From Candidatus Segatella mututuai (GTDB lineage: Bacteria > Bacteroidota > Bacteroidia > Bacteroidales > Bacteroidaceae), in NCBI GenBank assembly GCA_002439605.1, contig DJOI01000041.1, positions 35,115 through 54,192 of the forward strand: DNA of 19,078 nucleotides, written 5' to 3'. Shown here piece by piece: positions 1-6,314 of the stretch; the first letter of the stretch is position 1; every line of letters starts with the position of its first letter. The notes under the pieces were generated by a model. It was given only the letters and a program-made list of their open reading frames with translations. It was not told the origin of the DNA and searched no databases. The translations under genes and the position numbers were made by a program.

Positions 1-236
1 TCCGAGGGGAATGCTTCCCCTCCAACCCCCTTTTCTCCCTGCTGGGGAGGTTTTTCCCAACCACCCCGTCCCTCCTTCATAAGGAGGGCTCCACCTCCTT
101 TGTCCCCAAGCCCCTTTTCCCTCCTCAGGAGGGAAGGGGATGTAACCGCTCCTTCTTGTCGCTCTTCACCGCTGCGCTCTGCGGTTGGCGGGGCATCAGA
201 GCCCTCGCCAGAGATTATTTGTGCGGGTGCAAGCCC
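1..236 (-). repeat. Dispersed repeat element, copy A (within CDS)
   Basis: Read on the minus strand, this matches the plus-strand sequence at 1745-1935. Shared blocks include ACCCGCACAAA, TGGCGAGGGCTCTGA, AGCGGTGAAGAGCGAC, GGTGGAGCCCTCCTTATGAA and GGGACGGGGTGGTTGGG. The two copies lie in inverted orientation about 1.5 kb apart and contain short hairpins such as CCTCCTTATGAAGGAGG. This copy is read in frame by the BT4734-like gene. No transposase is encoded within it. Confidence 0.75.
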
Positions 237-1211
237 GCTTTCCTTAAAATCCAAACTTGAAGTTTCCTTAAGTCCCAAACTTGAAGTTTCCTTAAGTCCC
301 AAACTTGAAGTTTCCTTTAGTCCCAAACTTGAAGTTTCCTTGAGTCCCAAACTTGAAGTTTCTTTGAGTCCAGAGTTTTGAGTTTCTTTGAGACCCGAGC
401 TGGAAGTTTCCTTGAGGTTCTGATTTGTAGCAAGTTTTGCATTTGGATTCTTCCCTCTTCCCTCTTCCCTCTTCCCTTCCATTGGATTGGCTTTCCCTTC
501 GGCCGCCGAACGTTGTTTCTTCGCTTGCGAAGAACCATCCGAGGAATCCGTGTGAGCCTTACAAGAAGAATCCGTAAAATTCTTCCCCGAAAAATCTGTG
601 TTGATCTGTGAAATCTGTGGGAGGTTTCCTCTGTCCTTGAATAGTTCCTTCTCGTTGATGTATAGGATGTACTCCTCGGGCACGATGAAGGAGGGTCGTG
701 CCAAGTCCTTCACGCACGTGTCGTATTCCGCATCCCCTAATTGTTCCGACATCCACCGCTGCGCCCTTGCCAAGTCCATGCCGTCGGGGATGGCGAAGAC
801 GAGGCGGAGACCTTCGAGCGATGGAGTGACGTGGACCAAGAGAATGCGCTCCAAGACCGCCCGATTCTTCACTCTCAGCTCTTCTCTCTTCTCCTCCCAA
901 TACCCGCGAGGGTCTGGGATGTGGTCCTTGTCGTAGATGGAGAGTCCGCTGGGTATGGCGTCGGCGTTGAGGCGTCGGCCGTTGCGGAATGTGGCGTGTG
1001 GCGTGAGGATGGGGAGCTGCGACTTGAGCCGGGTCTTCATCGTGTCGTAGTCCTCCTGGCAGATTTCGCCACGGCGCTTGCGCTCGAGCGCGTCCTCTAT
1101 CTGTGCGCAAACGTCCTTCACCCGGCTACTCCTGGTAGCTCGGTGGAAAAGCTCGGGCGTGCAAACCTGCACCGCCCTGCTCCTTACGTTATTGGATATT
1201 CCAAAAGCCAT
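1..1211 (-). CDS. BT4734-like (VirE N-terminal) protein, 3' end beyond the window
   Basis: Read on the minus strand from the ATG at 1211, this frame stays open to base 1 (403 codons, no stop), so the C-terminus lies outside the window. The first 195 or so residues begin MAFGISNNVRSRAVQV and include RLVFAIPDGMDLARAQRW and SFIVPEEYILYI. I recognise this as the BT4734-like/VirE-N domain found in Bacteroidetes replication-type proteins, where it often precedes a DUF3987 primase/helicase-like domain. After residue 200 the sequence turns low-complexity and hydrophilic. It holds a run of 8-residue repeats (KETSSLGL type, encoded at 244-420) and then the in-frame translation of a dispersed DNA repeat (1-236). 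My reading is that a linker between two domains has grown by repeat insertion; the second domain cannot be seen. It is last in a minus-strand group with the DUF3127-like and Bro-KilAC genes. The family call is fairly sure; the role in DNA replication is inferred. Confidence 0.8.
   Translation of the reverse strand, partial: MAFGISNNVRSRAVQVCTPELFHRATRSSRVKDVCAQIEDALERKRRGEICQEDYDTMKTRLKSQLPILTPHATFRNGRRLNADAIPSGLSIYDKDHIPDPRGYWEEKREELRVKNRAVLERILLVHVTPSLEGLRLVFAIPDGMDLARAQRWMSEQLGDAEYDTCVKDLARPSFIVPEEYILYINEKELFKDRGNLPQISQINTDFSGKNFTDSSCKAHTDSSDGSSQAKKQRSAAEGKANPMEGKREEGRGKNPNAKLATNQNLKETSSSGLKETQNSGLKETSSLGLKETSSLGLKETSSLGLKETSSLGLKETSSLDFKESGLAPAQIISGEGSDAPPTAERSGEERQEGAVTSPSLLRREKGLGDKGGGALLMKEGRGGWEKPPQQGEKGVGGEAFPS
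240..420. repeat. 24-nt tandem repeat inside the BT4734-like gene
   Basis: Units start at 256, 280, 304, 328 and 352, each beginning CTTGAAGTTTCCTT on the plus strand, with two more degenerate units near 376 and 400. The period is 24 nt, so each unit adds eight residues (KETSSLGL type) without changing the frame of the minus-strand gene. Copy number could therefore vary without breaking the protein. Confidence 0.9.
593..626. repeat. Dispersed 'aaaatctgtg' phrase within CDS
   Basis: AAAATCTGTGTTGATCTGTG and following bases carry three ATCTGTG steps. A shorter relative starting AAAATCTGTGCTATCTGTGG occurs at 13557, outside any gene. Here the phrase is translated in the linker of the BT4734-like protein, which supports the view that the linker was built from intergenic repeat DNA. 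Confidence 0.55.
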
Positions 1212-1292
1212 TGATCAATTATTGATTAAGTAACACATTTGAATTGACTTTCCCTTTCGGTCGTCAAACTTAGTTTCTTCACTCTTCATTCT

Positions 1293-1571
1293 TTACTTCA
1301 GTTTCTGAATGTCCTGCACCAGGATGTCCTGGTATACCTGTCCTTGGTACTCATGCGTCTGGAAGCGGAGCTTCGCCACGACCATCTCTCCGGCATAAAA
1401 CCTGAGTTGCGCGTCCTTGCCGAGCATTGCCGCCGCGTACTGGTTCTCATACTTTCCGCCGAACTCCTGCAACACGATGTTGCACTTGGCGAGCTTACCG
1501 TTCTCGCTCTTGGGAGAATCCACGAGGAACGTCTCTCCCTGCATCACTACTTTCATAATCATTGTATTCAT
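1293..1571 (-). CDS. DUF3127-like small OB-fold protein
   Basis: A 92-aa protein. The middle and end (GKLAKCNIVLQEFGGKYEN, AQLRFYAGEMVVAKLRF, THEYQGQVYQDILVQDI) have the alternating beta-strand pattern and the '(Y)xGxxYxDixxxxI' close of DUF3127. That family is small, widespread in Bacteroidetes and predicted to have an OB fold like single-stranded DNA-binding proteins. The start could also be the Met at 1562 or 1556; 1571 gives the usual family length. There is no signal peptide or membrane segment. It lies 81 bp upstream of the BT4734-like gene on the same strand, so a role beside it in replication or phage-type DNA handling is plausible. The function is inferred from fold resemblance only. 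Confidence 0.65.
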   Translation of the reverse strand: MNTMIMKVVMQGETFLVDSPKSENGKLAKCNIVLQEFGGKYENQYAAAMLGKDAQLRFYAGEMVVAKLRFQTHEYQGQVYQDILVQDIQKLK

Positions 1572-1650
1572 GTTGGGTTAATGTTGAGTTAATGTTTAAT
1601 GTTTTCTTTAATGTTTAATGTTTAATGTTGATTTTTGAATGTTGAGTTGG
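1572..1650. repeat. AT-rich 'taatgttt' short repeats
   Basis: Just upstream of the DUF3127-like start there are about seven copies of TTAATGTT/TTGAGTTAATG-type words with a 7-9 nt period. I found no clear TAnnTTTG promoter here, so this gene is probably transcribed from upstream. Confidence 0.6.
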
Positions 1651-1666
1651 CATACGCCCTTAATAG

Positions 1667-1747
1667 CAGCGATGGGGCAAGCGGCGAGGGGGGCAAGCAG
1701 CAAGGGGCAAGCAGCGAGGGGGCAAGCGGCGATGTGAGCAAGCAGCG
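1667..1747. repeat. 'ggggcaagcagcga' imperfect tandem repeat
   Basis: Five degenerate units of 14-18 nt with the core GGGCAAGC(A/G)GCGA follow one another. They abut the start of dispersed repeat copy B. No coding function is apparent on either strand. Confidence 0.7.
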
Positions 1748-1935
1748 AGCGATGGAAGCGGGTTTACACCCGCACAAAGAACCCTGGCGAGGGCTCTGAC
1801 GCCCCGCCTACCTCAGAGCGTAGCGGTGAAGAGCGACGAGGAGGAGCGGTTTCCCCCTCTCGCCTGAGGAGAGAGGGTCGGGGAGAGAGGTGGAGCCCTC
1901 CTTATGAAGGAGGGACGGGGTGGTTGGGGAGAAAA
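1745..1935 (+). repeat. Dispersed repeat element, copy B (intergenic)
   Basis: This is the inverted partner of the element at 1-236 and shares long blocks with it, such as TGGCGAGGGCTCTGA and GGTGGAGCCCTCCTTATGAA. Short ORFs that cross it on both strands are proline-, serine- or glycine-rich and change with the repeat, so I do not treat them as genes. It lies in the spacer between the Bro-KilAC and DUF3127-like genes. Confidence 0.75.
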
Positions 1936-2026
1936 GACGGGGTGGTTGGGGAGAAAAGACGGGGTAGTTGGGGAGAAAAGACGTGGTGGTTGGGAGAAAA
2001 GACGGGGGTGGTTGGGGGAGAGAAAA
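1914..2026. repeat. 22-nt tandem repeat, five units
   Basis: Units begin at 1914, 1936, 1958, 1980 and 2001, with the core GACGGGGTGGTTGGGGAGAA. The first three are 22 nt and near identical; the fourth is 21 nt and the fifth 26 nt. Copy A of the dispersed repeat has only one such unit, so the array is an expansion of that element's end. One strand is strongly G-rich, with repeated GGGG/GG tracts. Confidence 0.9.
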
Positions 2027-2056
2027 AGCCCCCTCCACGATGAAAAGTCAGGAAAT

Positions 2057-3013
2057 TCATTTCACCAGTTGGTGAATGAATTTTCTCCCCCGCTCGGTCC
2101 ACGCGAGATACATCCTCGTATGTACGGTGTCTCTGCCCACGAAGAGGTCGAAGTGGGTGCGGCTCTTCGCCAGCCCCTGGTGCGCATACTCGGCGTAGAG
2201 CATGTACTGCCCGCTCTGGTAGTACTGCACTCGCTCGGCGCAGAGCAGACGGTTCAGCTCCTGCGCCGTCAAGCCCAGCTCCTTGGCTATCTGCGTGGTG
2301 GTGTAGCAGGAGATGCTGTCGAGCACGTTGTCGGCGTAGAGGGCCTTGGGCAGCAGACGGTCCACGTCGTGCTCCAAGTCGATGATTTCCTCCGCCGCCT
2401 TCTGTATGCGCACCAGTTGCTCGTCCACCTGTCGGTCGAGGTTTCGGATGCGCTCGCCTTGCTCGGCGATGAGCTTCTTCTGCTGGGCGATGAAGGACTC
2501 CTTCTGCTCCAAGGTGGCTCTCAGCACCTCCTCGGCACGGCGGCGGATGTCCTCGTCGGTGTCGTCCTCGTGGGCGAGGACGTAACCGCCCGTCTTTCTG
2601 ATTTGCGGCAGCACCTCGGATGTTACCCAGTGCTTGAACCTCTGGGCGGTTTCGAGTTTCGAGCCGAAGACGAGCGCATAGAGACCGCTCTCGTTGACAA
2701 AGTACAACTGGCGGTGCTGATTGAAAACTTGTCCATTTCTTCGTGTGGCCATACTGACGGTACGTTTCATACCGTCAGTGGAATTTACGTGGCGCAGGAT
2801 AGCCTTGCGAGCTTGGTCGTACCCGAGCGCCTTGCCCATGTCGGCAGCGCAGAAAAGCGGCTCTCCGTTGTCATCGAGCAAGATGCGGATGCGGCCGAAC
2901 TCAGGGGCCTCGAACACCATCATTTGGATGGAGTTCTCATGGTTGGCGGCATCAGATGCCGCCATGTTGGTAGTAGCCTTGCCACCGCCAACCTTTACAT
3001 TCCTTTTTTTCAT
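2057..3013 (-). CDS. Bro-N / KilAC phage antirepressor-like protein
   Basis: A 318-aa protein when started at the ATG at 3013 (MKKRNVKVGG). Residues about 28-130 form a Bro-N domain: FGRIRILLDDNGEPLFCAAD, then LGYDQARKAILRHV, LYFVNESGLYALVFGSK and FKHWVTSEVLPQIRKTGGYV. Residues about 145-215 are a charged coiled coil. Residues about 215-318 resemble the phage antirepressor KilAC domain (TTTQIAKELGLTAQELNRLL, then a TERGRKFI close). The frame is open upstream to 3235, but the extra residues lack Bro-N features, so the shorter start is preferred. Such proteins bind DNA and usually control phage or plasmid gene switches. It heads the minus-strand group leading to the DUF3127-like and BT4734-like genes, and a promoter-like signal lies at 3206-3236. 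Confidence 0.85.
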   Translation of the reverse strand: MKKRNVKVGGGKATTNMAASDAANHENSIQMMVFEAPEFGRIRILLDDNGEPLFCAADMGKALGYDQARKAILRHVNSTDGMKRTVSMATRRNGQVFNQHRQLYFVNESGLYALVFGSKLETAQRFKHWVTSEVLPQIRKTGGYVLAHEDDTDEDIRRRAEEVLRATLEQKESFIAQQKKLIAEQGERIRNLDRQVDEQLVRIQKAAEEIIDLEHDVDRLLPKALYADNVLDSISCYTTTQIAKELGLTAQELNRLLCAERVQYYQSGQYMLYAEYAHQGLAKSRTHFDLFVGRDTVHTRMYLAWTERGRKFIHQLVK

Positions 3014-3205
3014 AAGCTGTAAATATTTTAAATTATTAAAACTATGTTTAAAAAAATGAAATGTGTTTTTCATAAATCGGAATGTTGTATCAACCTTGTC
3101 AAAGAACGAGTGGATGCCAAAACATTCTTGTGCGCCAATTACAACATGGCATAACACAGGGGAGCCCACGAACATCAGAGCTCGGTGTTGCTCTGAAATC
3201 CATGG

Positions 3206-3236
3206 CAAAGGTAAGGCGAAACTTGGGGATGGCAAA
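3206..3236 (-). promoter_or_regulatory. Putative Bacteroidetes promoter for the Bro-KilAC gene
   Basis: On the minus strand, TTTG (3236-3233), 19 bp, then TACCTTTG (3213-3206) fit the Bacteroidetes -33/-7 consensus. Transcription would start near 3200, giving a leader of about 190 nt before the ATG at 3013, or a short leader if the Met at 3175 were used. Confidence 0.55.
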
Positions 3237-3368
3237 AGAAAAATGCAAGCGAGAGCAAGCTTGTCTAATCTGTCTAATCAATTCGTGGTTTTTCGTCTAA
3301 AGTGTCTAATGATTCGTCTAACGGAAAGGATTTTTTGACTGGAAACTAAACTTCTTGAACAAAAGAGA

Positions 3369-3397
3369 TTGGCTTTAAGAAAAAAAGATTATCTTTG
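3369..3397 (+). promoter_or_regulatory. Putative promoter for the DUF3800 gene
   Basis: TTGG at 3369 and TATCTTTG at 3390-3397 lie 18-20 bp apart, close to the Bacteroidetes consensus. The start codon follows at 3413, so the leader would be very short. Confidence 0.6.
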
Positions 3398-3412
3398 CAA
3401 AAAACAATATAA

Positions 3413-4081
3413 ATGGCAAACAAGAATTTTAATATATATTGCGATGAAAGTTGCTATCTCGAGCACGACCACAAGCCGTATATGCTGCTTGGCAATATCA
3501 GCTGTGCCTATCCACAAGCAAGAAGGCACTCCGAACGCATCAAGGAAATCAAAAAGAAACATCATTTCTATGCCGAGATAAAGTGGACGAACGTATCACA
3601 ATCTAAACTGCAATTCTACCTCGAACTCATCGACTATTTCTTTGATACAGACTTGAAGTTTCGTGCCATAGGCGTGCAAAAAAAGCACATACGGCTTGAA
3701 GAGCCCAATGTCGCTTATGACGATTTTTACTACAAAATGTATTATCGGTTGTTGAACTACAAAGTCGATACAACCGACCATTATAATGTATATCTTGACA
3801 TCAAGGATACCTGGTCGAGTACAAAGGCCAACAAGCTGAGAGACATCCTGAACGTACAATTTGGAGTCTTTCGAAAAGTACAGTGTATACGATCGGAAGA
3901 AAGCCTCCTTTTACAGATGGCAGACTTGCTAATGGGAGCGATAGCATACGAAATAAATGTACCAGAAAAGAGAAGCTGTGCAAAGGTAAAAGTCTTGGAA
4001 CAAATCAAAAGACATTGCCCAGACTTAGCGCATTCCATCTCACCCAGCAAACTTAATCTTTTCTTCATAAACTTGAAATAA
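3413..4081 (+). CDS. DUF3800 family protein
   Basis: A 222-aa protein. It opens with NIYCDESCYLEHDHKPYMLL, matching the DESG-type acidic motif that starts DUF3800 proteins (here DESC), followed by WTNVSQSKLQFYLELIDYFF. It ends with EESLLLQMADLLMGAIAYE, the QxxDLLxGA motif typical of the family. DUF3800 is thought to have an RNase H-like fold with acidic residues at the catalytic site, and it is frequent in defence islands and mobile elements; its substrate is not established. The stop overlaps the next gene's start by one base (TAATG at 4079), so the two are translationally coupled and probably act together. Family call strong, function unknown. Confidence 0.8.
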   Translation: MANKNFNIYCDESCYLEHDHKPYMLLGNISCAYPQARRHSERIKEIKKKHHFYAEIKWTNVSQSKLQFYLELIDYFFDTDLKFRAIGVQKKHIRLEEPNVAYDDFYYKMYYRLLNYKVDTTDHYNVYLDIKDTWSSTKANKLRDILNVQFGVFRKVQCIRSEESLLLQMADLLMGAIAYEINVPEKRSCAKVKVLEQIKRHCPDLAHSISPSKLNLFFINLK

Positions 4082-4617
4082 TGTTCAATCTTACCAAACA
4101 ATACAACTCACTTCTCGAAGTAGATGCCATGACGCCTACGCAAAGAACAGCCTCCCTGCGCAGAATATTCAACAGAGACATCCAAGAAAACGACAAACTT
4201 GCATTTCGTACCAAGAAAATCTATCCCATCCCAAGAGAAGGGATGGATAAACTGGAAATGCTGTTCTGGCATTTGACTACAAAGGTAGTAGAGCATACCA
4301 CCAACCATCGAGAGTACGATAGAGCGAGAAGCATACGCTTGCATTGGATAAAATTTCACATCGAGGAACGTAAAAAAAGCGACATGCTTATCTTTTCCAC
4401 AAAGAATGGCCGTGAGAAAAGAACATACATCTATGACAAGACAGAGCAATATGTGATAGTGTTAGAACCCAAGGAGGCGAAGAAAAGAGATGCACATGGG
4501 AATGAATATGTTTATCCCTATTATTACATGTTGACTGCATATAAGTTGGAAGGCAAAGACAAGATGCGAAACAAGATAGAACGCCTCTATCTGCGAAGAT
4601 GCGACACTCTCCTATGA
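4081..4617 (+). CDS. 178-aa protein, possible BECR/barnase-type RNase
   Basis: Not firmly recognised. The second half carries a motif series seen in BECR-fold RNase toxins such as phage barnase-EndoU-ColicinE5/RelE-like domains. It consists of IRLHWIKFHI (basic/His helix end), MLIFSTKNGREKRTYIYD (strand with Arg-Thr), QYVIVLEPKE, and YYYMLTAYKLEGKDKMRNKI (closing strand plus helix). Family members commonly use a His, Arg/Lys and Ser/Thr set for RNA cleavage, and candidates for all are present here. There is no signal peptide or membrane segment. It starts within the stop of the DUF3800 gene, which could be its partner, control or immunity. The RNase reading is inference from pattern; an inactive relative is possible. 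Confidence 0.45.
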   Translation: MFNLTKQYNSLLEVDAMTPTQRTASLRRIFNRDIQENDKLAFRTKKIYPIPREGMDKLEMLFWHLTTKVVEHTTNHREYDRARSIRLHWIKFHIEERKKSDMLIFSTKNGREKRTYIYDKTEQYVIVLEPKEAKKRDAHGNEYVYPYYYMLTAYKLEGKDKMRNKIERLYLRRCDTLL

Positions 4618-4641
4618 AAGGGCAACCCATAAAAAACAGCA

Positions 4642-4673
4642 AAGGACGCAAGGCATCTTGGCCTAACGTCCTT
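4642..4673. terminator. Hairpin between convergent genes
   Basis: AAGGACG (4642-4648) pairs with CGTCCTT (4667-4673), with an inner AGGC/GCCT pairing at 4651-4654 and 4661-4664. It lies between the stop of the plus-strand RNase-like gene and the end of the minus-strand HerA operon. An A-rich run precedes it and a moderately T-rich run follows, so it may terminate from both sides. Confidence 0.55.
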
Positions 4674-4781
4674 CGATTTCCTTCCTTCAAATGATGGATG
4701 AACTCTGCCGCAAAGTTAAGCATTTTTCCGCTTACAACAAAATATATCGAATGTTTTTTGATGCAGCATGGGGTTATTTAA

Positions 4782-6314
4782 CTATTTTATACCATTCAAT
4801 TTCTCTTTCATCTCCATAAGCCTCATATAAAGACCCTTGTAGGCAATCTCGTAGAATCGGCTAACCTTTTCGTAGGCAACGTCAAGTTGATAGTGTCTTA
4901 CCCACATGTCCTTCAACTTGGTCACCTCTTTGGCTCCGCCATATTTCCACAAGCTGCGCTCGCGTGAGATAGACTTGCGCAACTTGTCGGTCATCGCCTT
5001 CATTTCCTCGGGAGTATCATAAGAGAACACCGTAGGAAACCACTCCATCATCTGTGCCACAAACTCTTTGTCGCCCACCTCCTTGCGGCACACGCCTGCC
5101 TCCAGCAAAGCCTCGAAGATGTAGTACCATTCATTCTTGCTTGTGGGGTTGATTCTGCCATGCTCGTTAGTACCGTAGATGGCGTTGTACTCGCCAAGGT
5201 CGATGCTTCGGGCTATCTCGTCGAGCAAGTTTTGTAGCTTTTCGTCAGAGTCGAAGAGCTTGGTGTCGAAGATTTTGTTGCGCAGGGAGTCTGTGGTGTC
5301 TTTGTCACTCTTCGTTGTGCAATCACTTTTGGCATTTTGTTGTGCTCCGTTAGGATAGTAGTTGAAATCTCCATATACGTTTAGGTTGTTATATGTAGTA
5401 TTGTGAGGCTGCTGTTGTTTTTGTGAACGCTCATTCTGTAACATGTCTTCATGGATGATATCATTGAGGCAAACAATAGACATAAAAGAGTAAAACTCCT
5501 TTACCTCAATGTCATTGTGCATAGCATGTAAAGTGGCGATTAGGGAAACCATATCAAGATTTTGAGAATGATGGTTAAGGTAACCTTGGATGATACCAAA
5601 AAAGGATAAATGTTTCATCTCTTGATTCTTTCTTTTTCTGTATTCTTTCAAGAAAGTTCTGATTTCTTCACTTGTCGCATCTTGCGTATCAAAGACTTTG
5701 TTGGTCTGAAAATCACTTATCTCTTTCTTCCATATAGGTAGGGTTTTAAGATATCCCTTTTCGTTTCTTAGCACGAGGCTAAAGTCTGGGTGCGATATGC
5801 GGTACTGAATATTTGACAAGTGCTTGGCAATGAGGTAAAATAGATGAAGCAAAGTGGAAGTTGTCCCTCCAAAGCCACCGATGATGACCTCGTTACATTC
5901 TGGCAGGTTGAATTTGGATGACATAACGGCAACATCATTTTCTTTAGAAAAAGATTGAGATAGGGCTGGGTTGCATGCCTCATTTTCTAAAAGAATGGGG
6001 AGTGATTGGGTATAGTTCGATTCAGCAGAGAAAGTATATTTTTGGATGTGCAGCATAGCTGCATGTAGTCTTTCTGTCTGCTCCGCAAATGGGAAACATG
6101 CCATACTATTTGGATTCGTGTAGTCAACAAACAAAGGAGGAAAAGAAACTAAGTTCTTCTCCTCTTCGTTTAGTTTACCTATAAGGTCTATCAGCTCGTA
6201 TGACAGAGACACCATCGAAAAGAATTGGGCAGACCAAGAATGTATGGTTTCCAGCCTTTCCGTGTTCTCTATGATGTGGTTTAGTTGTTGTTCGATAGCT
6301 TGTTTGCTGCTCAT
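4782..6314 (-). CDS. Unrecognised 510-aa protein, last gene of the HerA-NurA operon
   Basis: I do not recognise the N-terminal part. It is mostly helical by composition. A glycine-rich loop IIGGFGGTTSTLLHLFYL lies at residues 144-161; it looks like a nucleotide-binding turn but lacks the Lys of a Walker A motif. Near residues 310-330 the sequence NLNVYGDFNYYPNGAQQNA precedes a low-complexity linker, a phrase style common in Bacteroidetes proteins. The last 160 residues (EWYYIFEALLEAGVC, FVAQMMEWFP) form a second domain of a type I associate with Bacteroidetes accessory proteins, without known function. Its start overlaps the radical SAM stop (ATGA at 6311-6314), so it is coupled to that gene. 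A sensor, adaptor or effector role would be guesswork. Confidence 0.75.
   Translation of the reverse strand: MSSKQAIEQQLNHIIENTERLETIHSWSAQFFSMVSLSYELIDLIGKLNEEEKNLVSFPPLFVDYTNPNSMACFPFAEQTERLHAAMLHIQKYTFSAESNYTQSLPILLENEACNPALSQSFSKENDVAVMSSKFNLPECNEVIIGGFGGTTSTLLHLFYLIAKHLSNIQYRISHPDFSLVLRNEKGYLKTLPIWKKEISDFQTNKVFDTQDATSEEIRTFLKEYRKRKNQEMKHLSFFGIIQGYLNHHSQNLDMVSLIATLHAMHNDIEVKEFYSFMSIVCLNDIIHEDMLQNERSQKQQQPHNTTYNNLNVYGDFNYYPNGAQQNAKSDCTTKSDKDTTDSLRNKIFDTKLFDSDEKLQNLLDEIARSIDLGEYNAIYGTNEHGRINPTSKNEWYYIFEALLEAGVCRKEVGDKEFVAQMMEWFPTVFSYDTPEEMKAMTDKLRKSISRERSLWKYGGAKEVTKLKDMWVRHYQLDVAYEKVSRFYEIAYKGLYMRLMEMKEKLNGIK

Larger units (their letters stand above)
3014..3412. other. Divergent intergenic region
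   Basis: About 400 bp separate the minus-strand Bro-KilAC gene from the plus-strand DUF3800 gene. It holds one promoter-like signal for each direction (3206-3236 minus, 3369-3397 plus). The minus-strand leader would be about 190 nt. Small ORFs crossing it on either strand show no recognisable protein features. Confidence 0.6.

Noticed and set aside
559..1214. Open frames of 183 aa (minus) and 157 aa (plus)
   Set aside because: They are Arg/Pro/His-rich or otherwise unlike known proteins and lie antisense or out of frame to the BT4734-like gene, which has recognisable family sequence.
1808..2102. Pro/Ser/Phe-rich ORFs across the 22-nt array
   Set aside because: They are translations of the tandem repeat and dispersed element, with no conserved domain.
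1904..3022. 372-aa plus-strand ORF
   Set aside because: It is antisense to the Bro-KilAC gene; its beginning is minisatellite and its Leu/Val/Gly-rich body is what an antisense frame of a GC-rich gene gives.
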